Source: Sporosarcina sp. JAI121
GTDB taxonomy: Bacteria > Bacillota > Bacilli > Bacillales_A > Planococcaceae
Direction of reading: 5' to 3'
Length of the DNA: 64,000 bases
NCBI RefSeq assembly: GCF_013408665.1
Contig: NZ_JACCCL010000001.1
Coordinates: forward strand, 2,096,610-2,160,609
The notes under the pieces are model-generated. The model was not told the origin of the DNA and did no database searches. It was given only the letters and a program-made list of their open reading frames with translations. Position 1 is the stretch's first letter; each line of letters opens with the position of its first letter. The position numbers and the translations under genes were made by a program. Shown piece by piece: positions 8,386-16,164 of the stretch.

Positions 8386-9369
8386 TCATTCTTCCTCAGG
8401 TGGTACATCTTCTTCACTGAACAACCTGCTCATCGATGTCGTTTGCCCGACATTCAGTATTGACTTGGCCGCTTTAAATTGAATGGATTTCATTGGGACG
8501 GAGAGTTTCAGTAGCCCCGAAAACCATTCATCATAAAATCGTCTATCAATAATCTCCACATCAAACGCCGAACCCGGATGATCGATATAGCCGTTCCGTG
8601 ATATCAAATACTTACGGATCGGGAAATCGATAGCTTCCGCCTTAAATATACTTGAAATGATTTTTTCCGTTCTATTAAGCGCGATGAGGGGACTAAGTAT
8701 TTTGGATTCATTGTTCCCTGTTTTCTTTACCCAAAATCGGTCCCCGTTACCACTGTAAGCCGCTAGATTTTCTGACTCAAGCATAGTGATACACAAACAT
8801 TCAACAGGCGTGACAATAATAATATCCAGCTCCACGGGCGCCTTTTTTAACAGCAATATCGGATAATAAAACAATAAGTAATTATCCGGAAGTTGCTGGG
8901 CGAAGCTGCGTAACAGGGAATCACGCAGAAAACGCGAATCCACCTTTGATTTCTCTCTTAACGTTGAACTTGCCCATTTAATTTGAAAATGAAAGAGCTG
9001 GTCCAAATAGAGCCTTCTTAATTGTTCAATACTTGAAGGGGTGTGAACCAAATTCGGTGTAAAACCGAAGTCGTCATTAATGTCATTTGTATCATCTTCA
9101 CTTTTGCCGGGCTCCTGTTCGGCCAATGTAGTCCTTCGTTGGCCAAAGAGCCGTACCAATGGAGAAAACCATTTGCCCTCCTCCGGTTCTTCAACTGCTA
9201 CTTCTTTCCCCTGTTGCCATTCCGATAGATCCGCTCCACTTTCCCATTGAATTCTCATGCGCTCCCACTGATATCTTTTTAAACGGATATACTGCGAAGG
9301 ATAACGTGTAAGATCATGTTCGTAACGGGAGACATAGTCGAGCAATTTGACGAGTTGCGCCATGTCCAT
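8386..9369 (-). CDS. NERD-like domain protein, function unknown
   Basis: A 327-residue soluble protein. The segment around residues 180-225 (ELDIIIVTPVECLCITMLE then GNGDRFWVKK) resembles the core of the nuclease-related domain (NERD), in which an ELD..I.T...I.V.E pattern forms the active sheet, although the usual terminal ETK/EVK is replaced by TMLE, so catalysis is doubtful. The N-terminal 110 residues are charged, with an acidic linker. ATG 9369 and ATG 9363 are both possible; the GGAG lies 3 or 9 nt upstream respectively. It ends 34 nt before trmB. A homologue in other Bacillales at this place would be expected, but I cannot verify it. Confidence 0.7.
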   Translation of the reverse strand: MDMAQLVKLLDYVSRYEHDLTRYPSQYIRLKRYQWERMRIQWESGADLSEWQQGKEVAVEEPEEGKWFSPLVRLFGQRRTTLAEQEPGKSEDDTNDINDDFGFTPNLVHTPSSIEQLRRLYLDQLFHFQIKWASSTLREKSKVDSRFLRDSLLRSFAQQLPDNYLLFYYPILLLKKAPVELDIIIVTPVECLCITMLESENLAAYSGNGDRFWVKKTGNNESKILSPLIALNRTEKIISSIFKAEAIDFPIRKYLISRNGYIDHPGSAFDVEIIDRRFYDEWFSGLLKLSVPMKSIQFKAAKSILNVGQTTSMSRLFSEEDVPPEEE

Positions 9370-9395
9370 TCACTCCGATCACCTACTGTACACCA

Positions 9396-10250
9396 TTATT
9401 CACCTGCTATGAAAGACGGAATCTGTAATGCGAACGCTTCTTGTAGTTTCTTGGTTATTATTCCGGGTACTCCCGAACCAATTGGACGGCCGTCGATAGA
9501 AATAACAGGCGTCACTTCTGAAGTTGTAGATGTCAAGATGAATTCATCCATTTCACAGGCTTCGTCGAGTGTAAATGATTGCTCAACGACTGGGATACAA
9601 AGATCCTTACACAGTCCAAGGACAACCTGGCGCGTAATCCCGTTTAAAATGAGGTTCGTCGCGGGATGCGTATAAACTGTCCCATTTTTTATGCCGAACA
9701 TATTTGAAGCTGAACCTTCCGTAACGACTCCTTCACGATGAAGTAAAGCCTCAACACAACCTGCTTCATATGCCTCTTGCTTCGCCAAAACATTTCCCAG
9801 CAAGTTCAGACTCTTAATATCACAGCGCAGCCAGCGGACGTCCTCGACAGATTTAACCGGAACTCCGTTTTCCATGCCTTCCAAAGGTCTTGGATTGTTG
9901 ACAGCGTATGCAGTAACTACCGGCTGTACCGATGGATCAGGGAATTGGTGAAGCCGCGGTGCGGATCCACGTGTTATTTGGAGATAAATATGACCTGTTA
10001 AAATGTTATTCGCTTTTACTAATTCACGTGCAATCTCCATTATCTGCACATCTGCATATGGGATTGTCATCTTTATTTTCGCAGCGCTTTGAAATAAACG
10101 ATCGATATGTTCTTTCGCCGTGTACAATTCTCCGCCATACACTTTAATCACTTCATAGACACCATCACCGAAATAATAACCTCGGTCATCAATCGAAATA
10201 GTCAACTCTTCACGTTTTGTAAACTGCCCGTCGCTAAAATACACTGTCAT
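9396..10250 (-). CDS. dat: D-amino-acid (D-alanine) aminotransferase
   Basis: A 284-residue fold-type IV PLP enzyme. The start SDGQF...IDDRGYYFGDGVYEV, the PLP lysine in CDIKSLNLLGNV (K146) and EGSASNMF near residue 178 are the Dat signature. It interconverts D-alanine and D-glutamate, supplying D-Glu for peptidoglycan and poly-D-glutamate-type polymers. A GAAGGGG ribosome site lies before ATG 10250. It starts 2 nt after the pepV stop, so both are almost certainly one operon; the pairing links dipeptide hydrolysis to D-amino-acid supply. Confidence 0.95.
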   Translation of the reverse strand: MTVYFSDGQFTKREELTISIDDRGYYFGDGVYEVIKVYGGELYTAKEHIDRLFQSAAKIKMTIPYADVQIMEIARELVKANNILTGHIYLQITRGSAPRLHQFPDPSVQPVVTAYAVNNPRPLEGMENGVPVKSVEDVRWLRCDIKSLNLLGNVLAKQEAYEAGCVEALLHREGVVTEGSASNMFGIKNGTVYTHPATNLILNGITRQVVLGLCKDLCIPVVEQSFTLDEACEMDEFILTSTTSEVTPVISIDGRPIGSGVPGIITKKLQEAFALQIPSFIAGE

Positions 10251-10252
10251 TC

Positions 10253-11659
10253 TTATTCCCCTTCCGTTTCATCACATGCGAGACGGCTTATAGCGTCCGC
10301 GTAAATTGCGGTTGCCTTCATTAAGTCGTCTATATATACATATTCATCAGCCTGATGGGCCACATCTTCTCTACCTGGAAACAGCATGCCGAAAGCGACT
10401 CCTTTTTCAAGAACGCGTGCATATGTGCCACCGCCAATTGACAATAGCTCTGCATGTTCACCGGTATGATCAGTATACACTTCTTGTAACGTCCGTATGA
10501 GAGGATCGGCCGCATCGACATAGTGAGGTGCCGAGTTCGATAGTACATCAACTGAAAAAGGTGTTTCCGTTAATCGTTCCATGCATGTCGTCATTTTCTC
10601 TTCGAATTGATAAGAGACGGAATACCGCATGCTAATGGTAATTTCTCCGCTGTTTTCCTGGTCGTAAGTCACGATGCCTGCATTCAATGTCGTATCGCCT
10701 GACATTTCATCGTTGAATGCCAATCCGAGGAAAAGGCCGCGCGATTCGTTGGCAAATGCATTAAACATGAATTGAGTAAAATCTTTCGACGTCCCTTCCT
10801 GGAAAATACGATTCAAGAAGGAAGCTAATAGAACCGCTGCGTTCACGCCATTATCAGGTTCCATCGCGTGTGCAGATTTCCCGTTCAAATTAATAACGGT
10901 GTAATCCTTTTCCTTGGTAACTCCGCCTGTCACATTATGAATATTTAAAAACGTCGTGAATTGATCGTTGTCGATCCCGACTTCCTTGGCAATATGCGCT
11001 TCTGCATAATCAGGCACCATATTTGTCCTATTTCCTGATTTGAACCAAAGAAGTTGTCCATCTGCACCAATCGATTTTTGTTTAAAAAGGACGGATGCAA
11101 TTCCTTTTTCAGCGTTAATTATCGGGAAATCTGCATCTGGAGCAAACCCGATTTGCGGCATCTCTTCTTTTTCAAAATAACGTTTTACACAGCGAAATCC
11201 ACTTTCTTCATCTGTTCCGATGATGAGACGTACCCGTTTATTCAACGTGATTCCCGATTCCTTGACAAGCTTCATTGCGTGCCACGCCGCAATCGTCGGC
11301 CCTTTATCATCTATCGCTCCACGGCCGAACAACTTGCCGTCTACTATAGTTCCGTCATACGGTCCGTATGTCCAATTACTTCCCGCTGGTACGACATCAA
11401 CATGACAAAGGATTCCGATAATATCATCACCGTTGCCCATTTCAATATGACCTGCCATGTTGTCTACGTTTTTAACGCTCATCTCCGCTTTGCGGCCTTC
11501 TTCCAATAGCCAGTCGAGTGCACGTTTGGGTTCTGGTCCGAATGGCAGATCTTTTGTAACTGCATTTTCATCCAAAACAGAAGGTATGGCGATTAATTGC
11601 TGTAAATCTTCTAGCAGGTTTTCTTGCCTCTTCAAGGCTTCCTTTTCCCAATCCGTCAT
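10253..11659 (-). CDS. pepV: Dipeptidase PepV
   Basis: A 468-residue M20 metallopeptidase. Zinc-site motifs are LCHVDVVPAG near residue 86, GRGAIDDKGP near residue 113, GTDEESGF near residue 149 and APDADFP near residue 174, with HAMEPDNGVNAA in the lid domain. PepV cleaves a broad range of dipeptides in the cytosol. An AAGGTG site lies before ATG 11659. It is the upstream gene of a tight pair with dat. Confidence 0.95.
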   Translation of the reverse strand: MTDWEKEALKRQENLLEDLQQLIAIPSVLDENAVTKDLPFGPEPKRALDWLLEEGRKAEMSVKNVDNMAGHIEMGNGDDIIGILCHVDVVPAGSNWTYGPYDGTIVDGKLFGRGAIDDKGPTIAAWHAMKLVKESGITLNKRVRLIIGTDEESGFRCVKRYFEKEEMPQIGFAPDADFPIINAEKGIASVLFKQKSIGADGQLLWFKSGNRTNMVPDYAEAHIAKEVGIDNDQFTTFLNIHNVTGGVTKEKDYTVINLNGKSAHAMEPDNGVNAAVLLASFLNRIFQEGTSKDFTQFMFNAFANESRGLFLGLAFNDEMSGDTTLNAGIVTYDQENSGEITISMRYSVSYQFEEKMTTCMERLTETPFSVDVLSNSAPHYVDAADPLIRTLQEVYTDHTGEHAELLSIGGGTYARVLEKGVAFGMLFPGREDVAHQADEYVYIDDLMKATAIYADAISRLACDETEGE

Positions 11660-11776
11660 TCAAGGCACCTTCTTTCCTAGTAACCCTATTTTCACACGTT
11701 AAACTAAGAAAATAAAGAAGAATCCTCTTTCACTAATTCTTCATATAAAATTCATGCAATCTTCATTGGAATACGT

Positions 11777-11811
11777 TATACTAGTATTGTCAGTATATTT
11801 AGTCTGACAAT
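11777..11811 (+). promoter_or_regulatory. Candidate -10 with adjacent operator-like palindrome upstream of ytzE
   Basis: TATACT at 11777-11782 looks like a -10 hexamer. Directly after it, ATTGTCAG (11786-11793) and CTGACAAT (11804-11811) form a perfect 8-bp inverted repeat separated by 10 nt, the geometry of a dimer-binding operator near the start of transcription. No convincing -35 is visible. The binding protein is unknown; the DeoR-like product itself is one candidate. Confidence 0.45.
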
Positions 11812-11928
11812 TTGAACTTTTCGAAAGGATGTGCGGTGTCAGGATAATTTCAACGTGCTCTAGGCAACATTCACAAGTCTCATGTCCAGTATTATTTGGA
11901 AAATGAAGATGGAGGGGTGATTCCACAC

Positions 11929-12150
11929 TTGAAACCTGCAACTGATCGTATGCTTACACGGATTAAGGATGTGTATTTTTACATCCTTAATAACGGAACA
12001 GTAACTACAGAAAACCTGGTCGAAGAATTTGGCATCACTCACCGTACGGTCCAAAGGGACTTAAATGTCCTGGAATATAATGAACTCATTATGAGCCCTG
12101 TACGCGGTAAATGGACGACGACAGCAAAAAAGGTGAGATTATCTTCATGA
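11929..12150 (+). CDS. ytzE: YtzE-like DeoR-type HTH mini-regulator
   Basis: A 73-residue protein consisting almost solely of a DeoR-type winged helix: MLTRIKDVYFYI then TTENLVEEFGITHRTVQRDL and NVLEYNELI. It lacks the sugar-phosphate-sensing domain of full DeoR regulators. TTG 11929 was chosen because GGAGGGGTG lies 9 nt upstream and the resulting start (LKPATDRMLTRI) matches the B. subtilis YtzE start. An ATG further upstream has no ribosome site. DNA binding is well supported; the targets are unknown. Confidence 0.85.
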   Translation: MKPATDRMLTRIKDVYFYILNNGTVTTENLVEEFGITHRTVQRDLNVLEYNELIMSPVRGKWTTTAKKVRLSS

Positions 12151-12175
12151 TCCGCACATAACCCTGAAAAGTGAT

Positions 12176-12221
12176 AGGCGCCAGCTCCATACCTGCATTT
12201 GCAGGCAAGGAGCTGGCGCCT
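12176..12221. repeat. Perfect 13-bp-arm hairpin between ytzE and ytzG
   Basis: AGGCGCCAGCTCC at 12176-12188 pairs exactly with GGAGCTGGCGCCT at 12209-12221, and the loop itself contains CCTGCA / TGCAGG. There is no T-run on either side, so it is not a typical terminator; it could be an RNA-stabilising or REP-like element. Confidence 0.7.
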
Positions 12222-12288
12222 GCAGTCTGGTTAACTAAAAAAACATTTAGCGGGCTCCCGTCACATTTGGAGCCTAGATAACGATAAA

Positions 12289-12327
12289 GAGCTGAACCGT
12301 GTCAAACGGCTCAGCTCTTTTTATTTT
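12289..12327. terminator. Bidirectional terminator ytzE/ytzG
   Basis: GAGCTGA.CCG and CGG.TCAGCTC form a stem, with TTTTTATTTTT on the plus strand and CTCTTTATC on the minus strand. It lies between convergent ytzE and ytzG and overlaps the ytzG stop codon. Confidence 0.85.
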
Positions 12328-13040
12328 TCGGAAAGCTGCATGAGAAGCTGCAATTCCTCTTCCGTCAACTCCCGGTACGACCCAAGCGATAAACTTTCAT
12401 CCAGGGCTAACGGTCCCATCGATAAACGTTTCAAGTAAACCACTTTCTTATCAACAGCCTCGAACATCCGCTTCACTTGATGGAACTTCCCTTCCGTAAT
12501 CGTCAATTCGATTTCGGAGACGTCAGCCGATTTCAAAATACGCAACTTGCCCGGCTTTGTTTCATAGCCATCATCCAGTATGACTCCCTCCAAAAATCGC
12601 TCCGTATCTTCTTCAGTAACAATACCTTCGATATGTGCATAATACGTTTTCGGCACTCCTTTTTTCGGGGACAACAAGTTATGAGCAAGCTTCCCGTCAT
12701 TTGTCAGCAATAGGAAACCTTCTGTATCTTTATCCAACCTACCAACAGGAAACAGTTCAAAAATATCTTTTTCGGCATCCAGCAGATCGATGACTGTTTG
12801 ATCCCTTTTATCTTCCGTTGCAGATAGCACACCTTGCGGCTTATTCATCATCAAATAAATGAATTCTTTATAGACAACACGTTCACCGAGAATAGTTACT
12901 TCATCCTTTACTGGGTCAACATGCTGTGCCGCATCTTTCACCGGTTCCGCATTAACCTGGACGCCCCCTTTTTTCATCAGCAACTTAATTTCTCTCCGGG
13001 TGCCGTATCCCATATTCGACAATAATTTATCCAACCGCAT
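12321..13040 (-). CDS. ytzG: RsuA-family 16S rRNA pseudouridine synthase
   Basis: A 239-residue protein with an N-terminal S4 RNA-binding domain (MRLDKLLSNMGYGTRREIKLL) followed by the pseudouridine synthase domain. The catalytic aspartate lies in GRLDKDTEGFLLLTNDG, with MNKPQGVLSA and EGKFHQVKRMFEA further family motifs. The homologue makes pseudouridine 516 in 16S rRNA. A TAGGAGGA site precedes ATG 13040. It lies 10 nt downstream of ytgP on the same strand, so it is likely co-transcribed. Confidence 0.92.
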   Translation of the reverse strand: MRLDKLLSNMGYGTRREIKLLMKKGGVQVNAEPVKDAAQHVDPVKDEVTILGERVVYKEFIYLMMNKPQGVLSATEDKRDQTVIDLLDAEKDIFELFPVGRLDKDTEGFLLLTNDGKLAHNLLSPKKGVPKTYYAHIEGIVTEEDTERFLEGVILDDGYETKPGKLRILKSADVSEIELTITEGKFHQVKRMFEAVDKKVVYLKRLSMGPLALDESLSLGSYRELTEEELQLLMQLSEK

Positions 13041-13050
13041 TTTCTTCCTC

Positions 13051-14661
13051 CTAAAAGCCTAATTTCTTCGTGATTCTAGTTAACCTATCTCCGAACAATT
13101 TTTGGGCGAGACCTGTTTTAAGTGACAAATAACCGTAAATGGCAGCGCCTACCACAGCGCATATTAAAATGTATAAGAAAGATTGTATTTTCCCATCAGC
13201 TGGACTGATTGCTGTCAGACCTTTCAGTGTAAATACGACAGCTATCAACATGACGACATTTAAAATAACGATGAGAATCAGTCTTCTGTATACCATTTCC
13301 GACCTATAATGAAGGGTTTTTGCAATGATGGCAATATTCATGACGACCGCTATTGCATAGCCGATCGAAGTCGCAAGAATGGCACCATTTGTTTCAAATA
13401 GTTTGATGAGCGGTATATTCAAGGCCAGTTTGAAGAACAGACCGAGTAATGACGTAAAGATTATCCACTTATGTCGGTCGATGCCTTGCAATATAGCAGC
13501 CGTCACTGTATATAATCCGAACAAAATTGCGACAGGAGCGTAGCTTGCCAATATTTCTGCACCCACAACGCTTTTACTATAGAGGAATTGATAAAACTCA
13601 TTTGATAAGACAATCAATCCGATTACCATTGGAATCGTCAAATATAACATGATTTGAAATGTTTGATCGAGTGAACGCGTAATTCCTTTTTGATCATTTT
13701 TCGCATAATAACTTGTAATGACCGGAATCAAAGCCATCGAAAACCCTGTTGCAACCATGACTGGAATCATAACAAATTTATGTGTCAGCAAGTTCAACAT
13801 ACCTAAATACGTATCGGAGACTTTAGCCAATCCAATTGATTTCATGGCTTCATTGAATGTAATCATATCAACGAATTGATAAAGCGGATTGATGACTCCG
13901 ACAAGAACGAACGGCAAAATGTAAGCAAATACTTCTGTATACATTTCTTTGAATGAAATATTACTCGCCGGAGGACTGTTCGCTAGGAGATGGTCCAGTT
14001 CAGGTTTGTAGGACTTCCAGTATTTATATAAGACTACAAGGCCAGCCAGCGCCCCGATAAATGCTGCAAAAACCGCAAAACTGATGGCTGTTCTTGGCGA
14101 TTCATGTAAAACATTGACGACAACGAATGCGCCTACAAGTACGACGATAATCCTGACAATCTGTTCGACAAGTTGCGACACGGCTGTCGGCTCCATTTTC
14201 TGATTGCCCTGCAGGAAACCCCGCACAATGCTCATCAGTGGAACAGCAAGAAGCGCAAAGCTCACCCAACGGATCACGCCTGCAATTTCATCCACTGAGA
14301 AGATTTGTTCTTCATCCGCACGGACAAGATTTGCAATCGGTTCCGCCAGTAAGTACAGCGTGATAAATGAAACTAAGCCTGTAATTGCCATGACAAGCAT
14401 TCCCGACTTCAGCAATTTCCGACCTGTTGCATAGTCACCAAGCGCATTGTATTTCGAAACATACTTTGATATCGCAAGCGGTGCTCCTGAAATAGCGATT
14501 GCTAACGCTATATTATAAGGTATATACGCATATTGATATAATCCGATATTTTCTTCCCCAACAATTGCATACAGAGGGATTAGATATAAAAGTCCAAGTG
14601 CTTTAGATAAAAATAGCCCAATCGTCAGTATAGCTGTACCTTTTACAAGATTCGATGACAT
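13051..14661 (-). CDS. ytgP: MurJ/Wzx-type polytopic flippase YtgP
   Basis: A 536-residue membrane protein of the MVF/polysaccharide transporter superfamily, with about 14 hydrophobic helices starting at VKGTAILTIGLFLSKALG. B. subtilis YtgP is a MurJ homologue able to flip lipid II across the membrane for peptidoglycan synthesis. ATG 14661 was chosen because AAGGA lies 6-7 nt upstream and it gives the family start MSSNLVKGTAIL; further in-frame upstream sequence (to 14904) overlaps the divergent ytfP and is not plausible as protein. Divergent from ytfP, operonic with ytzG. Confidence 0.93.
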   Translation of the reverse strand: MSSNLVKGTAILTIGLFLSKALGLLYLIPLYAIVGEENIGLYQYAYIPYNIALAIAISGAPLAISKYVSKYNALGDYATGRKLLKSGMLVMAITGLVSFITLYLLAEPIANLVRADEEQIFSVDEIAGVIRWVSFALLAVPLMSIVRGFLQGNQKMEPTAVSQLVEQIVRIIVVLVGAFVVVNVLHESPRTAISFAVFAAFIGALAGLVVLYKYWKSYKPELDHLLANSPPASNISFKEMYTEVFAYILPFVLVGVINPLYQFVDMITFNEAMKSIGLAKVSDTYLGMLNLLTHKFVMIPVMVATGFSMALIPVITSYYAKNDQKGITRSLDQTFQIMLYLTIPMVIGLIVLSNEFYQFLYSKSVVGAEILASYAPVAILFGLYTVTAAILQGIDRHKWIIFTSLLGLFFKLALNIPLIKLFETNGAILATSIGYAIAVVMNIAIIAKTLHYRSEMVYRRLILIVILNVVMLIAVVFTLKGLTAISPADGKIQSFLYILICAVVGAAIYGYLSLKTGLAQKLFGDRLTRITKKLGF

Positions 14662-14779
14662 GTTTGATCCTTCCATTCTTCCTAAATCTACTTTACAGTT
14701 TAACCCCAGACGACGCTTTTCACAATGTATATCCGTCATTTGTGTATAATGGAGAAAAACTGAAAGTGTGGTTTCCATT

Positions 14780-16045
14780 ATGTATGACGTAATAGTCATC
14801 GGCGGGGGTCCATCAGGATTGATGGCTTCGATCGCCGCGGCTGAAAACGGAAGGAAAGTTCTCCTTCTCGAAAAAGGAAAGAAACTTGGTACTAAACTGG
14901 CCATTTCAGGCGGCGGACGATGTAATGTGACTAATCGTCTGCCTCAGGAAGAAATCGTTAAAAACATTCCCGGTAACGGACGTTTTTTATACGGTCCTTT
15001 TGCAGTATTCAATAATGAAGATATCATTAATTTTTTCGAAGGTCTCGGTGTTGCGCTTAAAGAAGAGGATCACGGCCGAATGTTCCCGGTCTCAAACAAA
15101 GCGAAGGACGTCGTGAATGCATTGCTTACTGAAATGGACCGTTTAAACGTTGAAGTGAAATTGGAGACACGCGTGAAAAAACTTTTGATGAATGAAGAAC
15201 AGATCCTTGGTGTCAGATTGGACTCTGGCGAAGAAATCCGTTCACATGCCGTTGTCGTTGCTGTTGGTGGCAAAGCGGTCCCTCAAACCGGTTCGACCGG
15301 AGACGGTTATCCTTGGGCGGAGAAAGCCGGACACACAGTGACAGAACTTTATCCGACAGAAGTGCCCTTATTGTCAAATGAGCCTTTCATCGTCTCAAAG
15401 GATTTACAAGGACTTGCACTCCGTGACGTGGCAGTGTCCGTTTTGAATGCAAAAGGTAAAACGCTGATCACCCATCAGATGGACATGTTATTCACCCATT
15501 TCGGGCTGAGCGGTCCGGCAATATTACGATGCAGTCAGTTCGTTGTGAAAGAACGTATGAAAAATGGCAATCAACCCGTCGAAATGCGAATCGACTCACT
15601 TCCTTCCATGAATGAAGAAAAGGTGTTTCAACTGCTGAATACCACGTTAAAAGATGATTCGACAAAAGCGGTGAAGAATGTGTTAAAAGGAATTGCACCT
15701 GAAAGATGGCTGCTCTTTTTATTCGATCGGGCAGGAATTGCCCCCGCAGAAACCGGATCTCAGATGCAAGTAGAGAAAATCAGGACATTGGCTAAATTGT
15801 TGAAAGCTTTTTCTATGAGCGTCACTGGTACACAACCGATTGAAAAAGCTTTCGTCACGGGCGGCGGCGTTTCTGTGAAAGAAGTCATTCCGAAAACGAT
15901 GGGATCCCGAAAGAAGGAAGGTCTCTATTTTTGCGGTGAAATTTTAGATATTCACGGCTATACAGGAGGTTATAATATAACGTCTGCGCTTGTTACCGGA
16001 AGGATTGCAGGGATGAATGCGGGAGAGTTCGCAACCGGTTCATAA
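14780..16045 (+). CDS. ytfP: HI0933-family FAD-dependent oxidoreductase YtfP
   Basis: A 421-residue flavoprotein starting [20 protein letters not shown], a classic Rossmann dinucleotide-binding GxGxxG, followed by [13 protein letters not shown], characteristic of the HI0933/YhiN family, and ending with the FAD-contact region [16 protein letters not shown]. Substrate unknown. ATG 14780 fits family starts; an in-frame GTG at 14768 would add four residues. The ribosome site is weak for either. Convergent with leuS, separated by repeat units and a terminator. Confidence 0.9.
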   Translation: MYDVIVIGGGPSGLMASIAAAENGRKVLLLEKGKKLGTKLAISGGGRCNVTNRLPQEEIVKNIPGNGRFLYGPFAVFNNEDIINFFEGLGVALKEEDHGRMFPVSNKAKDVVNALLTEMDRLNVEVKLETRVKKLLMNEEQILGVRLDSGEEIRSHAVVVAVGGKAVPQTGSTGDGYPWAEKAGHTVTELYPTEVPLLSNEPFIVSKDLQGLALRDVAVSVLNAKGKTLITHQMDMLFTHFGLSGPAILRCSQFVVKERMKNGNQPVEMRIDSLPSMNEEKVFQLLNTTLKDDSTKAVKNVLKGIAPERWLLFLFDRAGIAPAETGSQMQVEKIRTLAKLLKAFSMSVTGTQPIEKAFVTGGGVSVKEVIPKTMGSRKKEGLYFCGEILDIHGYTGGYNITSALVTGRIAGMNAGEFATGS

Positions 16046-16064
16046 ACTTAGAAGATGAAACAAG

Positions 16065-16125
16065 CTGTACGACAGATGGAACATACTGTACGAGGGATTC
16101 CAGAATTTCTACGTCAACCAAAAAA
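16065..16125. repeat. Short array of ~21-nt units between ytfP and leuS
   Basis: CTGTACGAC at 16065 and CTGTACGAG at 16086 start two consecutive 21-nt units, and TTCTACGTC at 16107 starts a third diverged one. The consensus CTSTACGAC is the same as that of the array at 63706-64000. Non-coding, between convergent genes. Confidence 0.6.
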
Positions 16126-16164
16126 TCCGCGGAAAGAGTAATTACTCTTTCCGCGGATTTTTTT
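16121..16164. terminator. Bidirectional terminator ytfP/leuS
   Basis: A 32-nt perfect palindrome (TCCGCGGAAAGAGTAA and its complement, 16126-16157) flanked by an A-run on the left and a T-run on the right, placed between convergent ytfP and leuS. Confidence 0.95.

Noticed and set aside
13051..14904. Longer YtgP reading with 81 extra N-terminal residues
   Set aside because: The extension overlaps the divergent ytfP start, has no family resemblance, and the ribosome site points to 14661.
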